NCBI RefSeq assembly: GCF_027409185.1
Contig: NC_084462.1
Coordinates: 184,440,071-184,504,070, forward strand
DNA from: Cynocephalus volans
Taxonomy: Eukaryota; Chordata; Mammalia; Dermoptera; Cynocephalidae
Reading direction: 5' to 3'
DNA: 64,000 bases
Of the stretch, positions 33,372-45,300 are shown piece after piece. Each line of letters opens with the position of its first letter. Positions within the stretch are counted from its first letter, which is position 1. The notes beneath the pieces are model-generated. The model worked only from the letters and a program-made list of their open reading frames with translations. It did no database searches and was not told the DNA's origin. The position numbers were made by a program, and so were the translations under genes.

Positions 33372-36300
33372 TGGGGGGGTGTTTTTAACAGGTTTATTGA
33401 GGTGTACTTTGCACACAGCAAACCCCTGTATGTGTGTGGTTGTGTAATTTTTGACAAATGCGCACAGCTGTGTGACCACCAGCTTTTCAGAGCATTTCCT
33501 CCCCACCACCGATTTCCCTTGTGCCCCTCCCAGCTCCCAGCAGCGCCGATCTGTTTTCTGTTCCTGCAGTTTTTCCTTGTCCAGAGTGTGTGGTACACGT
33601 GGACTCTCACCACGTGGAGCCTCCGGGTCTGGCTTCTTCCACTGAGCATACAGCACGTGTGGATTGCCTGTGCACCATGGGTTCATCCCTTTCTCCTGCT
33701 GACTGGTGTTCCATCGTGTGGACGTGCCACAGTTTATGCACCAGTCAATGGACATTTTGTTTATTTCCAGCTTTGGGTGATTATGACTAAGGCCACAATT
33801 AACACCAGTGCTCCAATTTTTATATAAACGTATGTTCTCATTTCTCTTGGGTTAAAATACCCAGGTGTGGAGTTGTCCTTTGAATAGTGAGCCTGTATTT
33901 AACTTTTATGAAACTGATGCATTATTTTACAAGTGGCTGTACTATCCCGCACTCCTGCCAGCATGAGTGGGAACTCCAGTTCCTCTGTATCCCGACAACA
34001 CTTGGTCCTGTCGCTTTTTGCTTGTGTACGACCGTACCCTGCTAGGTGGGCAGGGCATCTTTCCACGTGTTAACATACATCCATATGTCCTTGGTCACGT
34101 GTCCACCCAGGTCTTTTGTCCCTTTTAAAATTGGGTTGTTTTCCTATTGCTGAGTTGTGGGAGTTTGTTTTTATATTCTAGATTTCAGTCCTTTATCAGA
34201 TATGCACTTTGCAAAGTTTTTTATTTTATCATTTGTGCATTTTGTGTATCTGAGAAATCTGCCTAACCCAAGTTCACAAAGACTTTATCCTGTTTTATTG
34301 CAGGGTTTTGATAGCTTTGGGTTTTACTTTTAAGTGTAGATCCATTTCAATTGAAATTTTTATGTGAGGGCAAAGGTTAAGATTCTTTTTGGTTTTGTAT
34401 ATGAATGTCCAGGTGTTCCATTACCATTTGTTAAAAAGACGATCCCTTTTCTATTGGATTTTCTGGACACCTTTGCCAAAAGTCAGTTTGCCATATATTC
34501 TTCTTTCTGTTTGTCGGCTCTATACTTCTCCCTTGATCTGCCTGCCCATCTATACTTTGGCCAATACTCGTTGTCTTAATTACTGTAGCTTTATAGTAAT
34601 TCTTGAAATCAGGTAGGGTGAGTCCTCTAACTGTACTTCTTTTTCAAACTTGTTTAGTCTTTCTAGTTTCTTGGCTTTTCGTTATAAAGTATAGAATTGG
34701 CTTGTTGATTTCTATAAATACAAGCAAAAAGACTAGTGGGATTTTTGGGGATTGTGTTGAAACTGTGGTATGGATCAATTTGGGGAAAAATTGACATCTC
34801 GACCAATGTTGAGTCCTCTCATGCAGGGATTGGCAAATTGGTCCACTGCCTGTTTTTGTATGACTCATGAGCTAAGAATGGGTTTTACGTTTTTAAGTGG
34901 TTGAGAAAAGATCAAAAGAAGAATAGTTCACAATGCATAAAAATTATATGAAATGCACATTTCAGTGCCCATAAATAAAGTTTTATTGGAACACAGCCAT
35001 GCACAATCATATATACTTGATATGGCTGCTTTTGAGCTGCAGAGGTGGGGCTGAGTCCTTGTGGTAGAAGCAGTCCATGGTGCCTCTGAAGAGACAGAAG
35101 AAACCAAATGTTTTCCTGCTGTCACCCTCTCAACACAGAATGCTTCACCTCCAGTCACCAAAGTGTGCAGAGAGTTCTCACCACTGGCAGCCAATCAGTT
35201 CTCCAGGGGACACAGCTGGGTGTGCTGTCATTTGACCTAATTCTGGCACTGTCTACCTGGAAATAGTATCACATCCTACAGGTTAAGGTCTCAGTCCTGC
35301 AAGACTGTCCCCCACTCATATGCCAGCTCGTGATCTGTGCCGTTGACCAACTGACTGTAAGTCGGGGTTCCCATGGCCCCCTCTTCAGGTTCACTTAATG
35401 TGCTAGAGTGGCTCTCAGAACTTGGGGTACACTTCTGTTTACCTGTTTACTGCAGAGGATGTGCTGAACAGTGGGTGGAGGAGGATGTGCAGTGGGCCAG
35501 GTCGGTGGGACGGCAGGAACTGGCCGGCACGTGTGAAGCTGTCTGGAAGCTCTCCCACCGTTGTCCTTTTGGGTTTTTATGTAGGCTTCTTCATTACATA
35601 GGCATGATTTAATCAGTAGTGGAAAGTCTCAACTTTCTCAGCCCTCTTCATCTTGTCTGGCGACCAGCCCTCATCCTGAAGCTATTTAGGGTCCCCAGCC
35701 GCCATTAGTGTACAAAAGACACTCTCATCGCTCAGGAGATGCTGAGGGTTTTAGGAGCGATGTGCCAGGACCCAGGACAGAGACGAAGTGTGCGTTTCTT
35801 GTTATATGACAGTGTCACGGTGGCTGTCACTCTGCTGCTGCACTGATAGCTCCTCAGCACGGGGGGCCATGTGCATGGCTGCACCTCAGTGTGCACTTCA
35901 TGTGCGAGCAAGGGTGCATGCATGCTGAGTGCCGCAGCTTCAAGGCCCAGTGACATGGGCATCGCTAGCTGTTGCCTGATATGGCAGAGCGCTTTGCGTT
36001 GTCCAGGGACCCCAGCCATGCTAGGAACACAGCACACTTGTCATTCCTCCCAGCCGCGGGAAGAGAGTGGTCAGAAAAGTCAGGAAGATTAAAGGGGTGG
36101 CTGTCACAGCAGGGCTTCTTCACCGAGCTAAGAGATGGGGGCGAGGATGCACCCGGAGTAGGTCTCCGGTGACTCCCTCAGGCGCCAAGCAGGGAGCAGC
36201 TCGCTGTGGAAGGCAACGAGAAGGTTCACCCTTTGGAGGCCACCTGGGGCAGCAGAGTGGAGACAGCCAGTGACTCGGCTCTCCTTGGCTCTCAGTCAGT

Positions 36301-39300
36301 CAGCAGGTGTTTCTGGTGCTGCTCAGTTGTTTATTTGGGTCCTCAGTAGTGCGTTTGAAGTTACGTTTGAAGAATGAACCTCTAGGAAGAGTCTGCGTGT
36401 TCAGCCAAGAGTATCTGGAAAGAAGTCGGGAGGCACTGGTCTCTGCCCCCGAGGTGGGCCCTGCTGAGCAGCGTGTGGTGGCTGTGGTGCGGTGGCCGTG
36501 GTGCGGTGCGCAGGAAGCGAGGCCTGGTGGGACAGTTGACAGAGCTTGTTAGAAACGTCAGTGCTTCAGCCTGCGGTGGTTCATCCTGTTTGCTTGTCTG
36601 AGGCCTCTGTGGGGAATGTCTGAGTCTGTCATACTTTATTGAACCAGGAGTGTCAGCAGCGAGCGTTGGGCCGGCCCGTGGCTCACTCGGGAGAGTGTGG
36701 TGCTGACAGCACCAAGCCAAGGGTTAGGATCCCCTTACCGGCGAGCTTTAAAAAGAAGAAAAAAGGGCCGAGCCTGTGGCGCACTCGGGAGAGTGCGGCG
36801 CTGGGAGCGCAGCGACGCTCCCGCTGCGGGTTCGGATCCCATATAGGTAATGGCCAGTGCACTCACTGGCTGAGTACCGGTCACGAAAAAGACCAAAAAA
36901 TAAAAATAAAAAAAAATAAAAAATAAAAAAAAGAAAAAGAAGAAAAAAGAAAAAACTGAGCGTCACCTGACCTCAGGGACTTAACGGTCATCAACGCTGT
37001 GGGTTTTTGTCAGAAACAGAAGCTGGATATCCCCACTTGTCCCACTTCACAGCAGCTCGAAGGCTTGGCATTGGTTAAGTTTTGTTGCAGTTTTTAAAAC
37101 TCAGGGCCGAAGTTTTAAATTTTCAGAGTGAGAAGGACGATTTTTAACCACCATTGTTGAAACACCAGAAACTTTGGAAATTAGTTTTTGCTGCATACTT
37201 GATAATGTGCTTCATGAATTTATCCTAAAATTACAAGGCAAACATTTGAAAAACTTATGCTATGGTAAAGTCATTTCGGCCACAACTAATGTTGTTTGAA
37301 TCATAAACCGTATAGTTTCCTTACTGTTAAAACAGAGCAAGACCTCTGTTCCCACGCAGATATGCAGGGCACGTTTTCTGGGTTTAATCTGTAGTCTGGC
37401 AGTGTGCTGGACTCTGATGCAAGTACAAGGGAAATTTCTGTATTCCATAGTCAATGTAACTGTGCTGAGGAGCACTGCCCAACCTTCCATCCAAAGTGTC
37501 TGGTCTGCAGTGTAATCATGTGCTGTAGTTTGGGGGCCCCCAGGACCACCCTCAAGTTCAGTCACTGGTGAGGAGGACTCATAACTCAGCAAAGCATTTG
37601 TACTCTTGAGGTTAGGTTACAGCCAGTTACAACGAAAGGTACAGACTAAAGTCAGCAAAGGTGGAGGCACACAGGGCAGGTTCAGGCGAGACCAGGAGCA
37701 GGCCTCCAGGTGTCTCCTCCAGCGGGGCCGTAGATGGTGCCAGTTCCCCCAGTGACTGTGTGAGGACAGGCGTGAAGCGCTGCCAACCAAGGAAACTCAC
37801 CTGAGCCTTGGTGTAGAGGGTTTTATTGGAGGGTGGTCGTGCAGTCATGGCTGACCTACCCGTGTGGCTGGCCATACTCACTCAGTCTCCAGAGGTCAGG
37901 CTGGCAGCACATGGCCTGAGCCATGTAGTGGGACTACAGGTCGCTGTTAGTGTGAACTGTCTGGCCTGGCCTAAGGCCCCAGGTAGCAGAAACACTCTTA
38001 CCCGGTAGGAAGTTCCAAGGGCGTCAGGGTTACCTCCCAGGAGCAGGTCGAGGGCCGCCAGACCTTTTCGTGGAATGGGTGGCGTGTAGACCACCCTCTA
38101 CTGCACGCATGCCAACAGAAAATGTGGAGAGAAGAATCTCATATAGTTCCATCAGTACCTTCCGAGCAGTGAATATGCTCAATTAAAATCGTGACCTTGT
38201 GGATTGAGGTCAGTGTCTGGCAGCACCTGTATGTGTGGAAAGACAAATACTTAAGATGAAACACATAAGATCTCACCACAAATTAGCATTAACACGTGAA
38301 CATTTACAGTTGATTTTGATGATAAAGAACACTAACTGTGCCCCATTTAAGCAACATGTCATCCCCCAAAACAGAATTCAAGTCTTCTCCTTAGTACATC
38401 TGTATTATAAAATATAGTCCCTAATTATTATTTATTTGTAGAAATTTGTTGTATTAGTATCTTGATTTAGCCTCGTAGCCTGCACAGCCTAAATTATTTG
38501 TTATTTGGGAGTTTATAGGGAAAGTTCACCAGCTGTATTTTTTTTTTTTTTGCCAGCTGGCTGGCAATGGAGAACCGAACCCTTGACCTTGGTGTTACAG
38601 CTGAGCTAACTAGCCAGCCCCAACCTTTTACTCATGACACTTTATATATTACCAGTTATTTAGATTTTTGTCGATTTTTCTCACCAGTGTTCTGTAGTTT
38701 TCAGCACTTAGAGCTTTGCACAGATCTTTTGATCTTTAAAGATATGTAGATCTTTTGTTAAACATACACTTAAGTATTTAATCTTTTTTGGTGCTATTAT
38801 AAATGGTACTTTTTAAAATTTCAATTTCTGTGTGCTTTTTAGTAGTATATAGAGACAGGACTAATTTTTACATATCGACCTTTGTATCTTGTTAGCTTGC
38901 TAAATTCTCACACGTTAGTTTTCTTTTCTTTTTCTTTTTTGGCAGCTGGCCAGTATATGGATCCAAACCCTTGAACTTAGTGTTGTCACACTGCACTCTA
39001 ACCAGCTGAGCCAACTGGTCAGCCCCTCACACAGTTTTAATAGCTTTTTTGTAGACTGTTTGGGAATTTCTATATAGACAAGCATGTCGTGTCCCTATAG
39101 AAAGCTTTATTTTTCCTTTCCAATCTGTGTGCCTTTCATCTATTTATTTTTTCTCCTCATTGCACTGACAAGGACTTCACTGTGGTCAGCAGCAGTGAGA
39201 AGAGTAGACATCCTTGCCTTATAGCTGAGCTTAAGAGCAAAGCATCCCGTCTTTCACCATGAAGTATGATGTTAGCTCTGGGTTTTTATAAATGTCTCTT

Positions 39301-42300
39301 ATCAGGCTGATGAAGTTCCCTTTAATTCCTAGTTTGCATAGAGTTTTTATCAAGAATATGTATTTTTGATACAAGATTATTTTGTAATATATGCAAGATT
39401 ATTTTCTTGCATCTGTTGAGATGGTCATATGGTTTTTCTTTATTCTGTCAATATGATGAGTTATGTTGATTGGTTTTTTTTTTTTTTTTGGTCTTTTTCG
39501 TGACCAGCACTCAGCCAGTGAGTGCACCGGCCAGTCCTATATAGGATCCGAACCCGTGGCGGGAGCGTCGCTGCGCTCCCAGCACCACACTCTCCTGAGT
39601 GCGCCACGGGCTCGGCCCTGTTGTTGATTGGTTTTTGAGTGTTGAACCGACCTTGCATTCCCTGGTAAATGGAAGTGGTTGAGAAATATTAAATATTGTC
39701 CTTTCTGTGTGTTGTTGGACTTGATTATTTAGTGCTTTGTGGAGAAGCTTTGCATCGGAAGAGTGTTGGTCTGTGGATTTCCTGTGATGTCTTGGTCTAG
39801 TTTTTGTGTCAGGGTACTGCTGGCCTCATTGTAAGTTGGGGAATGTGAGAAACACCCTCACCCGTCCAAGGCCAAAGGACGGACACAGAGACACAAGGTA
39901 CAGCAAAGCGAGACTTTAATTACGGCCTTGCAAGTTTCTGGTGTCTGACGGGCAGGCACACGGAAAAGGGCTGGAAGAAGCAATTTATTTCCTAGTGCAC
40001 AAGCCCCTGCCCCAACCTCCTCAGTGGCTGAGAGTACTATAATCTTCCTGGATGATGTCCAAGATTACCCCAATTTACTATCCCCTTGTAGGAAATTTCT
40101 TTGTCTGAGGGCTCAGGACAAGCCTGAAAATAAAGGCCCACTGAAAACCCTGTGAAAAGAGAAACATTAGGAACTGAAGAGAACAATAAAGGGCTGTTAA
40201 CTCATGACCATCTCAAGGAGAACTTTATCTATTCAGCGACCCCCACCCCCACCCCCGGGAATGGGCTAGACCAGTCAGACAATTCGGTGGCTGGGCCTGA
40301 ATTATTTCTGAAAATGAATCACTTAGATTATTTTCTTACGGGGAGTGTCCTTTCTCTTCTGTTTTCTGGAAGAGTTGGTGGTGTAGAATTAATTTTTCCC
40401 TAAGTATTTGGTAGACTTCACCAGTGAAGCCATCTGGGCCTGGAGTTTTGTTGTTGTTGGAAGGTTTTTGTCTATGAATTCAAGTTCTTCTGTAGGTGTA
40501 GGGCTACTGAGTGAGCTTTGGTAGGTTGTTTTCAAGCCGTCAGTCCATTTCATCAGGTTTCTTGGCATAAAGCTCTTACGTCCCTTACTGCCCTTTTCGT
40601 GCTGGTAGGGTCTGTGGTGCTGCCCCCCCTTTTGTTTCCGGTGTTGTTTATTCGTGGACTCTTTCTTTTTCTCTTTATCAGTCTGGCTATAAATTTGTCA
40701 TTTTGTTGATCTTTTCAATAACCACCTTTTAGTCCTTTGACTTTTTTCTCTATTATTTTTGTTTTCACGTGGATTTTTGCTCTTTATTGTTTCCTGCCTT
40801 CTTGTGTTGTTTTCCCATTTGTTAAAGTGTAATTTACATTCACTACAGTTCTGTGAATTTTGGCAAAGTACGTAGTCATATCACTGCTGCCACAGTCACA
40901 ACACAGAACAGTTCACCACTCCAGGCCCCCCATTCCCCTGTGCGGTCACTCCTGTCTCCCAAATGTCCAGCACCTTCCTGTGTCCCGTGGTCACCAGGAC
41001 TTCATTCCTGTGACCACTGAGGGGTCTCTCATTGAGCGGACAGGCCCCCAGCTTGTCCATCCCTTCTCCACTTGAGGGATGTTTGCTTTTTTATAGTTTT
41101 TGGCAAGTATGAGTAATTGTTTTGGGTTTAATTTTCTCTTTATCTAGTTTCTTAGAGTGAAAGCTTAGGTTATTCATTTGAGACCTTTTTTTGAATTAAA
41201 AAAAAAGCTTTATTGAGATTTAATCTACATGTGATAAAATTCACTCATTTTGAGTGTACAGTTCAATGCATTTTAATATTTTCATGGGGTTGTACAAGGC
41301 TGGCCACAGTCTAGGTTCAGAACATTTCTATCACCTTGAAAAGAAGCCTCGTACCCTGTCACTTCTTGCAGACCTCTCTTTGTCCAATTACCTATGCAGT
41401 GCCACGCGTGTCCCGCTGAGCACTGTAGCTGTGTCCCCTCTGGATTTTTAACATCATGTGTGCATTGTTCTGTGGGGCTTCGTGAGGGTGCAGCCCAACA
41501 ATGCTCATAGGTGTGTGCTCACAGGGGTGTGCTCACAGGGGTGCCTGCAGATGTGTGCTTGCAGGCGTGTGCTTACGGGTGTGCCTGCAGGTGTGCCATG
41601 GCCACAAGGTCCTGGCAGTGTGGGCCTGACCTCTGGGTGCTCTTGCTGCAGTTTGCTGAATCTGTGCCCATTTGTGGGCACTGGGCCTGGTTCCCACTGT
41701 AACAAGCCTACTGGTCAGCTTGGTCCACAGAGTGGGTGCAGGTGGGCAGCAAGGGCTGGTGGACAGGCTGGGGTGCAGGCGCATCAGGGCCTCAACCTTC
41801 CCTGCAGCCGCTCCAGGATGCCTGGCTTCCCTGGGCCTTCCAGGGTGAGCCTCAGACCTCCGGGAAGTTTGGTCACTCTCTGTCGATGGAGTTGGTGAGA
41901 AGACCAGAGGACTGTGTGGTTTTGCGAACAAGAGAAGATTTCTCCTTACTGGAGGGCCAGTGCTGGGTCTCCACGGGGTCACATGCACCCTTTGGATCAT
42001 GCTGTTCTTTGTTCCCATAGCCTGTCCCCAAACTTGGATGAGGGTGACATTGTCATTCCTGGGGCCCCTTTCTGTGCCCACCTCAGCTGGGGAAGCCCCA
42101 GCCTGTTTTCCGTGTTATTGCTATTGGGGGAGTGGGCTGGTGGCAGCCAGGTGTGCTGAGATGGTCACTGGGGGCCGCTGGTAGCCACATGACTCTGGGG
42201 ACATGCTGTCCAGGCAGTGGCAGCCAGTGGGGAGGGATGTTCCAGGCTCCTGCAGGGTCTCAGGCAGCCCTGGAGCTGGGCTTTGCTGAGAAAGCTGCAG

Positions 42301-45300
42301 CCTGGCCCCTGTGGCCTCCCCTGGGATGGGGGCTGCAGGCCCCTGTGGGAATGGCCCCTCCTGCCCACCTCTGGCTGCTCGCTGGCTTTGTTCTCCCTGT
42401 CATTTGCCGTCTGTTGATTTTGGTTACATCCATCTCCCTCCCCGATGGTGTGGGGGCTTCACCTTCTCCATTCCCTCCTGTTCCTGGGGGGCGGCAGGAG
42501 GTTGCCAGTGTGGTGGGGGTGAGATGGGGTGGGCGGCGGGTGTCATGGGTGACACTGTCTCTGTACTGTTTGCAGACTACGTCTACTTCGAGAACTCCTC
42601 CAGCAACCCGTACCTGATTCGCAGAATCGAGGAGCTCAACAAGGTAGCGTGTGCCTGGCAGCACCCGGCCCTGCTCTGCCCTCAGGTGGGCAGGAGCTTC
42701 TCGCCCCTTCCTGGCTCTGCCCAGGGACCACTGTGTTGAATGAGACCAAACACCCCAAAGCCTGCGGCTGGCCTGGGACCAGCCACTGTCTGCTCAGCCT
42801 TCATCCACTGTCAGCTGCCCTGACCTGGGTCTCCCCCCTTGAAGAGACCATGAGTAAGGGCCCTCAGTGGCCTCATTGGGGCCGTGACCAGGCTTCTATG
42901 AGGAATGTGCTCAATGTGGCTTTGAGCTGCCCAACCCGACACTTTGCTCAGCGGGTGTGGGGGCTGTCAGTGGTACAGGTGCCCCCTCGGGGGCCTGGGC
43001 AGAACTGAGTGTTCACAGGGTTTGGGTTGGACGATTCTGGAGACCAACCAAGGATGAGAGGAAGCAGCACTCGGGGCCCAGCCTGCTCCTGCCACCCCCA
43101 GCCTCCACACCCTCCACCCTGTGCCTTGGCGGTTCTTGGCGGCTCCGCCCACAGTTGCAGCACCCCCGCGGGTGCTGTCTGCTCTGGGCGTGCATGTGGT
43201 GTCAGCGTAGCGGAGGGTTCCTTGTGGCCTCTCCAGTCGCTTGGGCAGCCCTTCATCCCACCTTGTGCCCCGTCCCTGTGAGTCCTTGGCAGGTGCTTGC
43301 TGCTGGGTTGGGGGCCAGTGGCATGGGTAGGAGTGGATATCCAGACCCTGAAACCCCAGTTCCTCCAATCTGCACTCGTGCTCAGGGGGCCTGTCTCTCC
43401 TGGCTGCTTGGGAGATGGGGTGGGGTTGGGAGCGGGTCATACCAGAGGTCCTCCCTCCCACCCTGCTGGCTCCTGGCTGGAGACTTTCCCAAGGGCGTGG
43501 GGGGGTGTGGGCACTCAGTGGACACAGCCTCAGTGGACACGGCAAAGGGTGTGCGGGGTGTGGTTCTGGGCATGTCACAGATCCCTCTGAGTGTTCCCAT
43601 GGCACCCAGAGCCTGCGGCCCTGCAGGCTGCTTCCTCCCCGTCTGGTGCTATCTTGGGGTGACCTTGGCGTGCTTCACTAAATAGCACAGGCCAGCCTGT
43701 GAGAAGCTGCTTTCCTGGACCTCTGGCTTGATGGCAGCAGTGACTCCGGGATTCTTGGGATCAGACAGGATGGCACACTGCCTCAGGCCTAGCCACACTG
43801 AGCTCTGACCCAGTGCCTGCCGGTGGCTGGCTGGTGGGCACTCTGGTTGGGCATGGCACAGGGTCCCGGCCTGAGCCTCTGACCCTACCTGTGGATGCCA
43901 AGGGGGGGCCTTTCACTGTGGCATCGGCCAGTACCTTGGGGACAAGGAGAGTGGGGAGGAGGAGCCTGTTCCCTGAAGCCTGCACCAGCTGGGTGGAGCA
44001 CCTGGCAGCTTCCTGGGAGGCCTAAGGGCCAGTCTGTTGGTGGCATGGGCAGTGACCAGGCTGTCCAGAGCCTACGTCGCCATCCCCACTGGGTGCAGGC
44101 CTGCTTGCAGGACAGAATGGCCCTGGACTCTGGATGCTGCTGGAACCTGTGCCCTGGCAGGCACCTTGGGTCAAGTGTGGCCATCATTCTCAGCTGAGGT
44201 GAAAACACTGCTCATGGAGGCTTGACAAGCAGTCAGCCATTTACACATTTAAGCATGTGCTGACTTGGAGACGTGGAAACTGAGGCACAGAGGGAGATTC
44301 TGCAACTGGCAGTGGAGCCTGGCCAGGAGTGACTGGGTGTCTGCAGGGCCCCTCCTGGGTCTCTGCTGGCCAGGGCCCTGGGGAGCACAGGGGGATGTCT
44401 CAGGTCAGTGGCTGTGGACACCTTGGCGACGTGGCTGGGCCAGCAGGGGACGCCCACATGTGTGCACGGGCTGTTGGGGCCCAGATTTCCACCCTTTTGT
44501 GATGTTTGGCTACCGACGAGCATCGAGCACACTCGGGGTGTCCTCTTTGTCCTAGGACCCCACTGCAGACTGACCCTCGTGTCTGCGCACCTGCTCAGGG
44601 CCAGGGCCACGTGACCTCTGCCTTGTCACTAATCTCAACACAAGCCTGTGAGGGATGCTGTCGCACTCTCCTTGTGACAGTTCAGGTCAGAGCAACTGAA
44701 TGACCACAGAGCCTGCACGCTCATCAGCGTAAAAGAACCGCAAGACCCCACGACAGAGCATGGGCAGTGCTGTCGGGAATGAGAAATTCCAGGATTCCAG
44801 AGGTGGGACGGCAGGGGGAGGAGCTCCCAGGTAGCTGCAGCCGGTTGAGCACAGACTTTTCCCTTCTGTTCTCTCACCTGAACACCCCCTGGAATAGCAG
44901 GAAAGGAACACCAAAGCTCCACACCCACGGGATTGAGGGGGCGGGAGAGGAGGCACCACACAGGTCAGGAAGCAGATGGACTGGTTGAGCCTAGAAACTC
45001 CAGCCCCCAGGAGGGAGCAAGAGGAGCCAAATGGAGGCACAGGAATCGGGCCTGGGAACTCAGAGAATAGGTTGAAAATCTGTGCGGGGATCAGAGGGAC
45101 TTGCAGAACCCTGTCCTGTACTGGAGCAGTGGACTCAGAGGCACCTGCAGCTCAGGCAGGGGCTGGAAATGGGTTCGTTGGTAGGCTCTTCCCTGTGGCC
45201 CCACCCTGGCCCCGTTACATACTTGGATCCTAGGACCCTGGCAGCCAGGCTTCTGGAGCTCTGGAGGGCGTGGATACCTTCTATCTGAGTTGCCAGAGCA

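Larger units (their letters stand above)
38622..41450 (-). repeat. L1 LINE, antisense, broken by two SINEs and an LTR
   Basis: Antisense ORF2 phrases continue across the insertions: GACATCCTTGCCTTATAGCT, TTGAGATGGTCATATGGTTT, GAACCGACCTTGCATTCCCT, GAAGCCATCTGGGCCTGGAG, TTGTTGATCTTTTCAATAAC. 3' UTR-like antisense sequence at 40830-41080 and 41190-41450 suggests further L1 copies merged here. Inactive. Confidence 0.85.
26851..42575 (+). other. MTA1 intron 1 (15.7 kb)
   Basis: The first 0.4 kb is still CpG island and has a G-quadruplex-like run at 27207-27233. 27250-30080 is mostly unique GC-rich sequence. 30081-41450 is repeat-rich, with SINEs, antisense L1, a solo LTR and DNA transposon remnants listed separately. 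Stretches at 31100-33300, 35340-36660 and 36960-38530 hold nothing I can identify. Confidence 0.85.

Noticed and set aside
33330-33827. A 165-codon open frame starting in the TG repeat
   Set aside because: It reads through a microsatellite and antisense L1 3' sequence, so it is not a gene.
39474-40340. Possible intact retroviral or LINE coding sequence
   Set aside because: Only an LTR, a SINE and broken antisense L1 pieces are present. No gag, pol or env frame and no intact ORF2 is seen.
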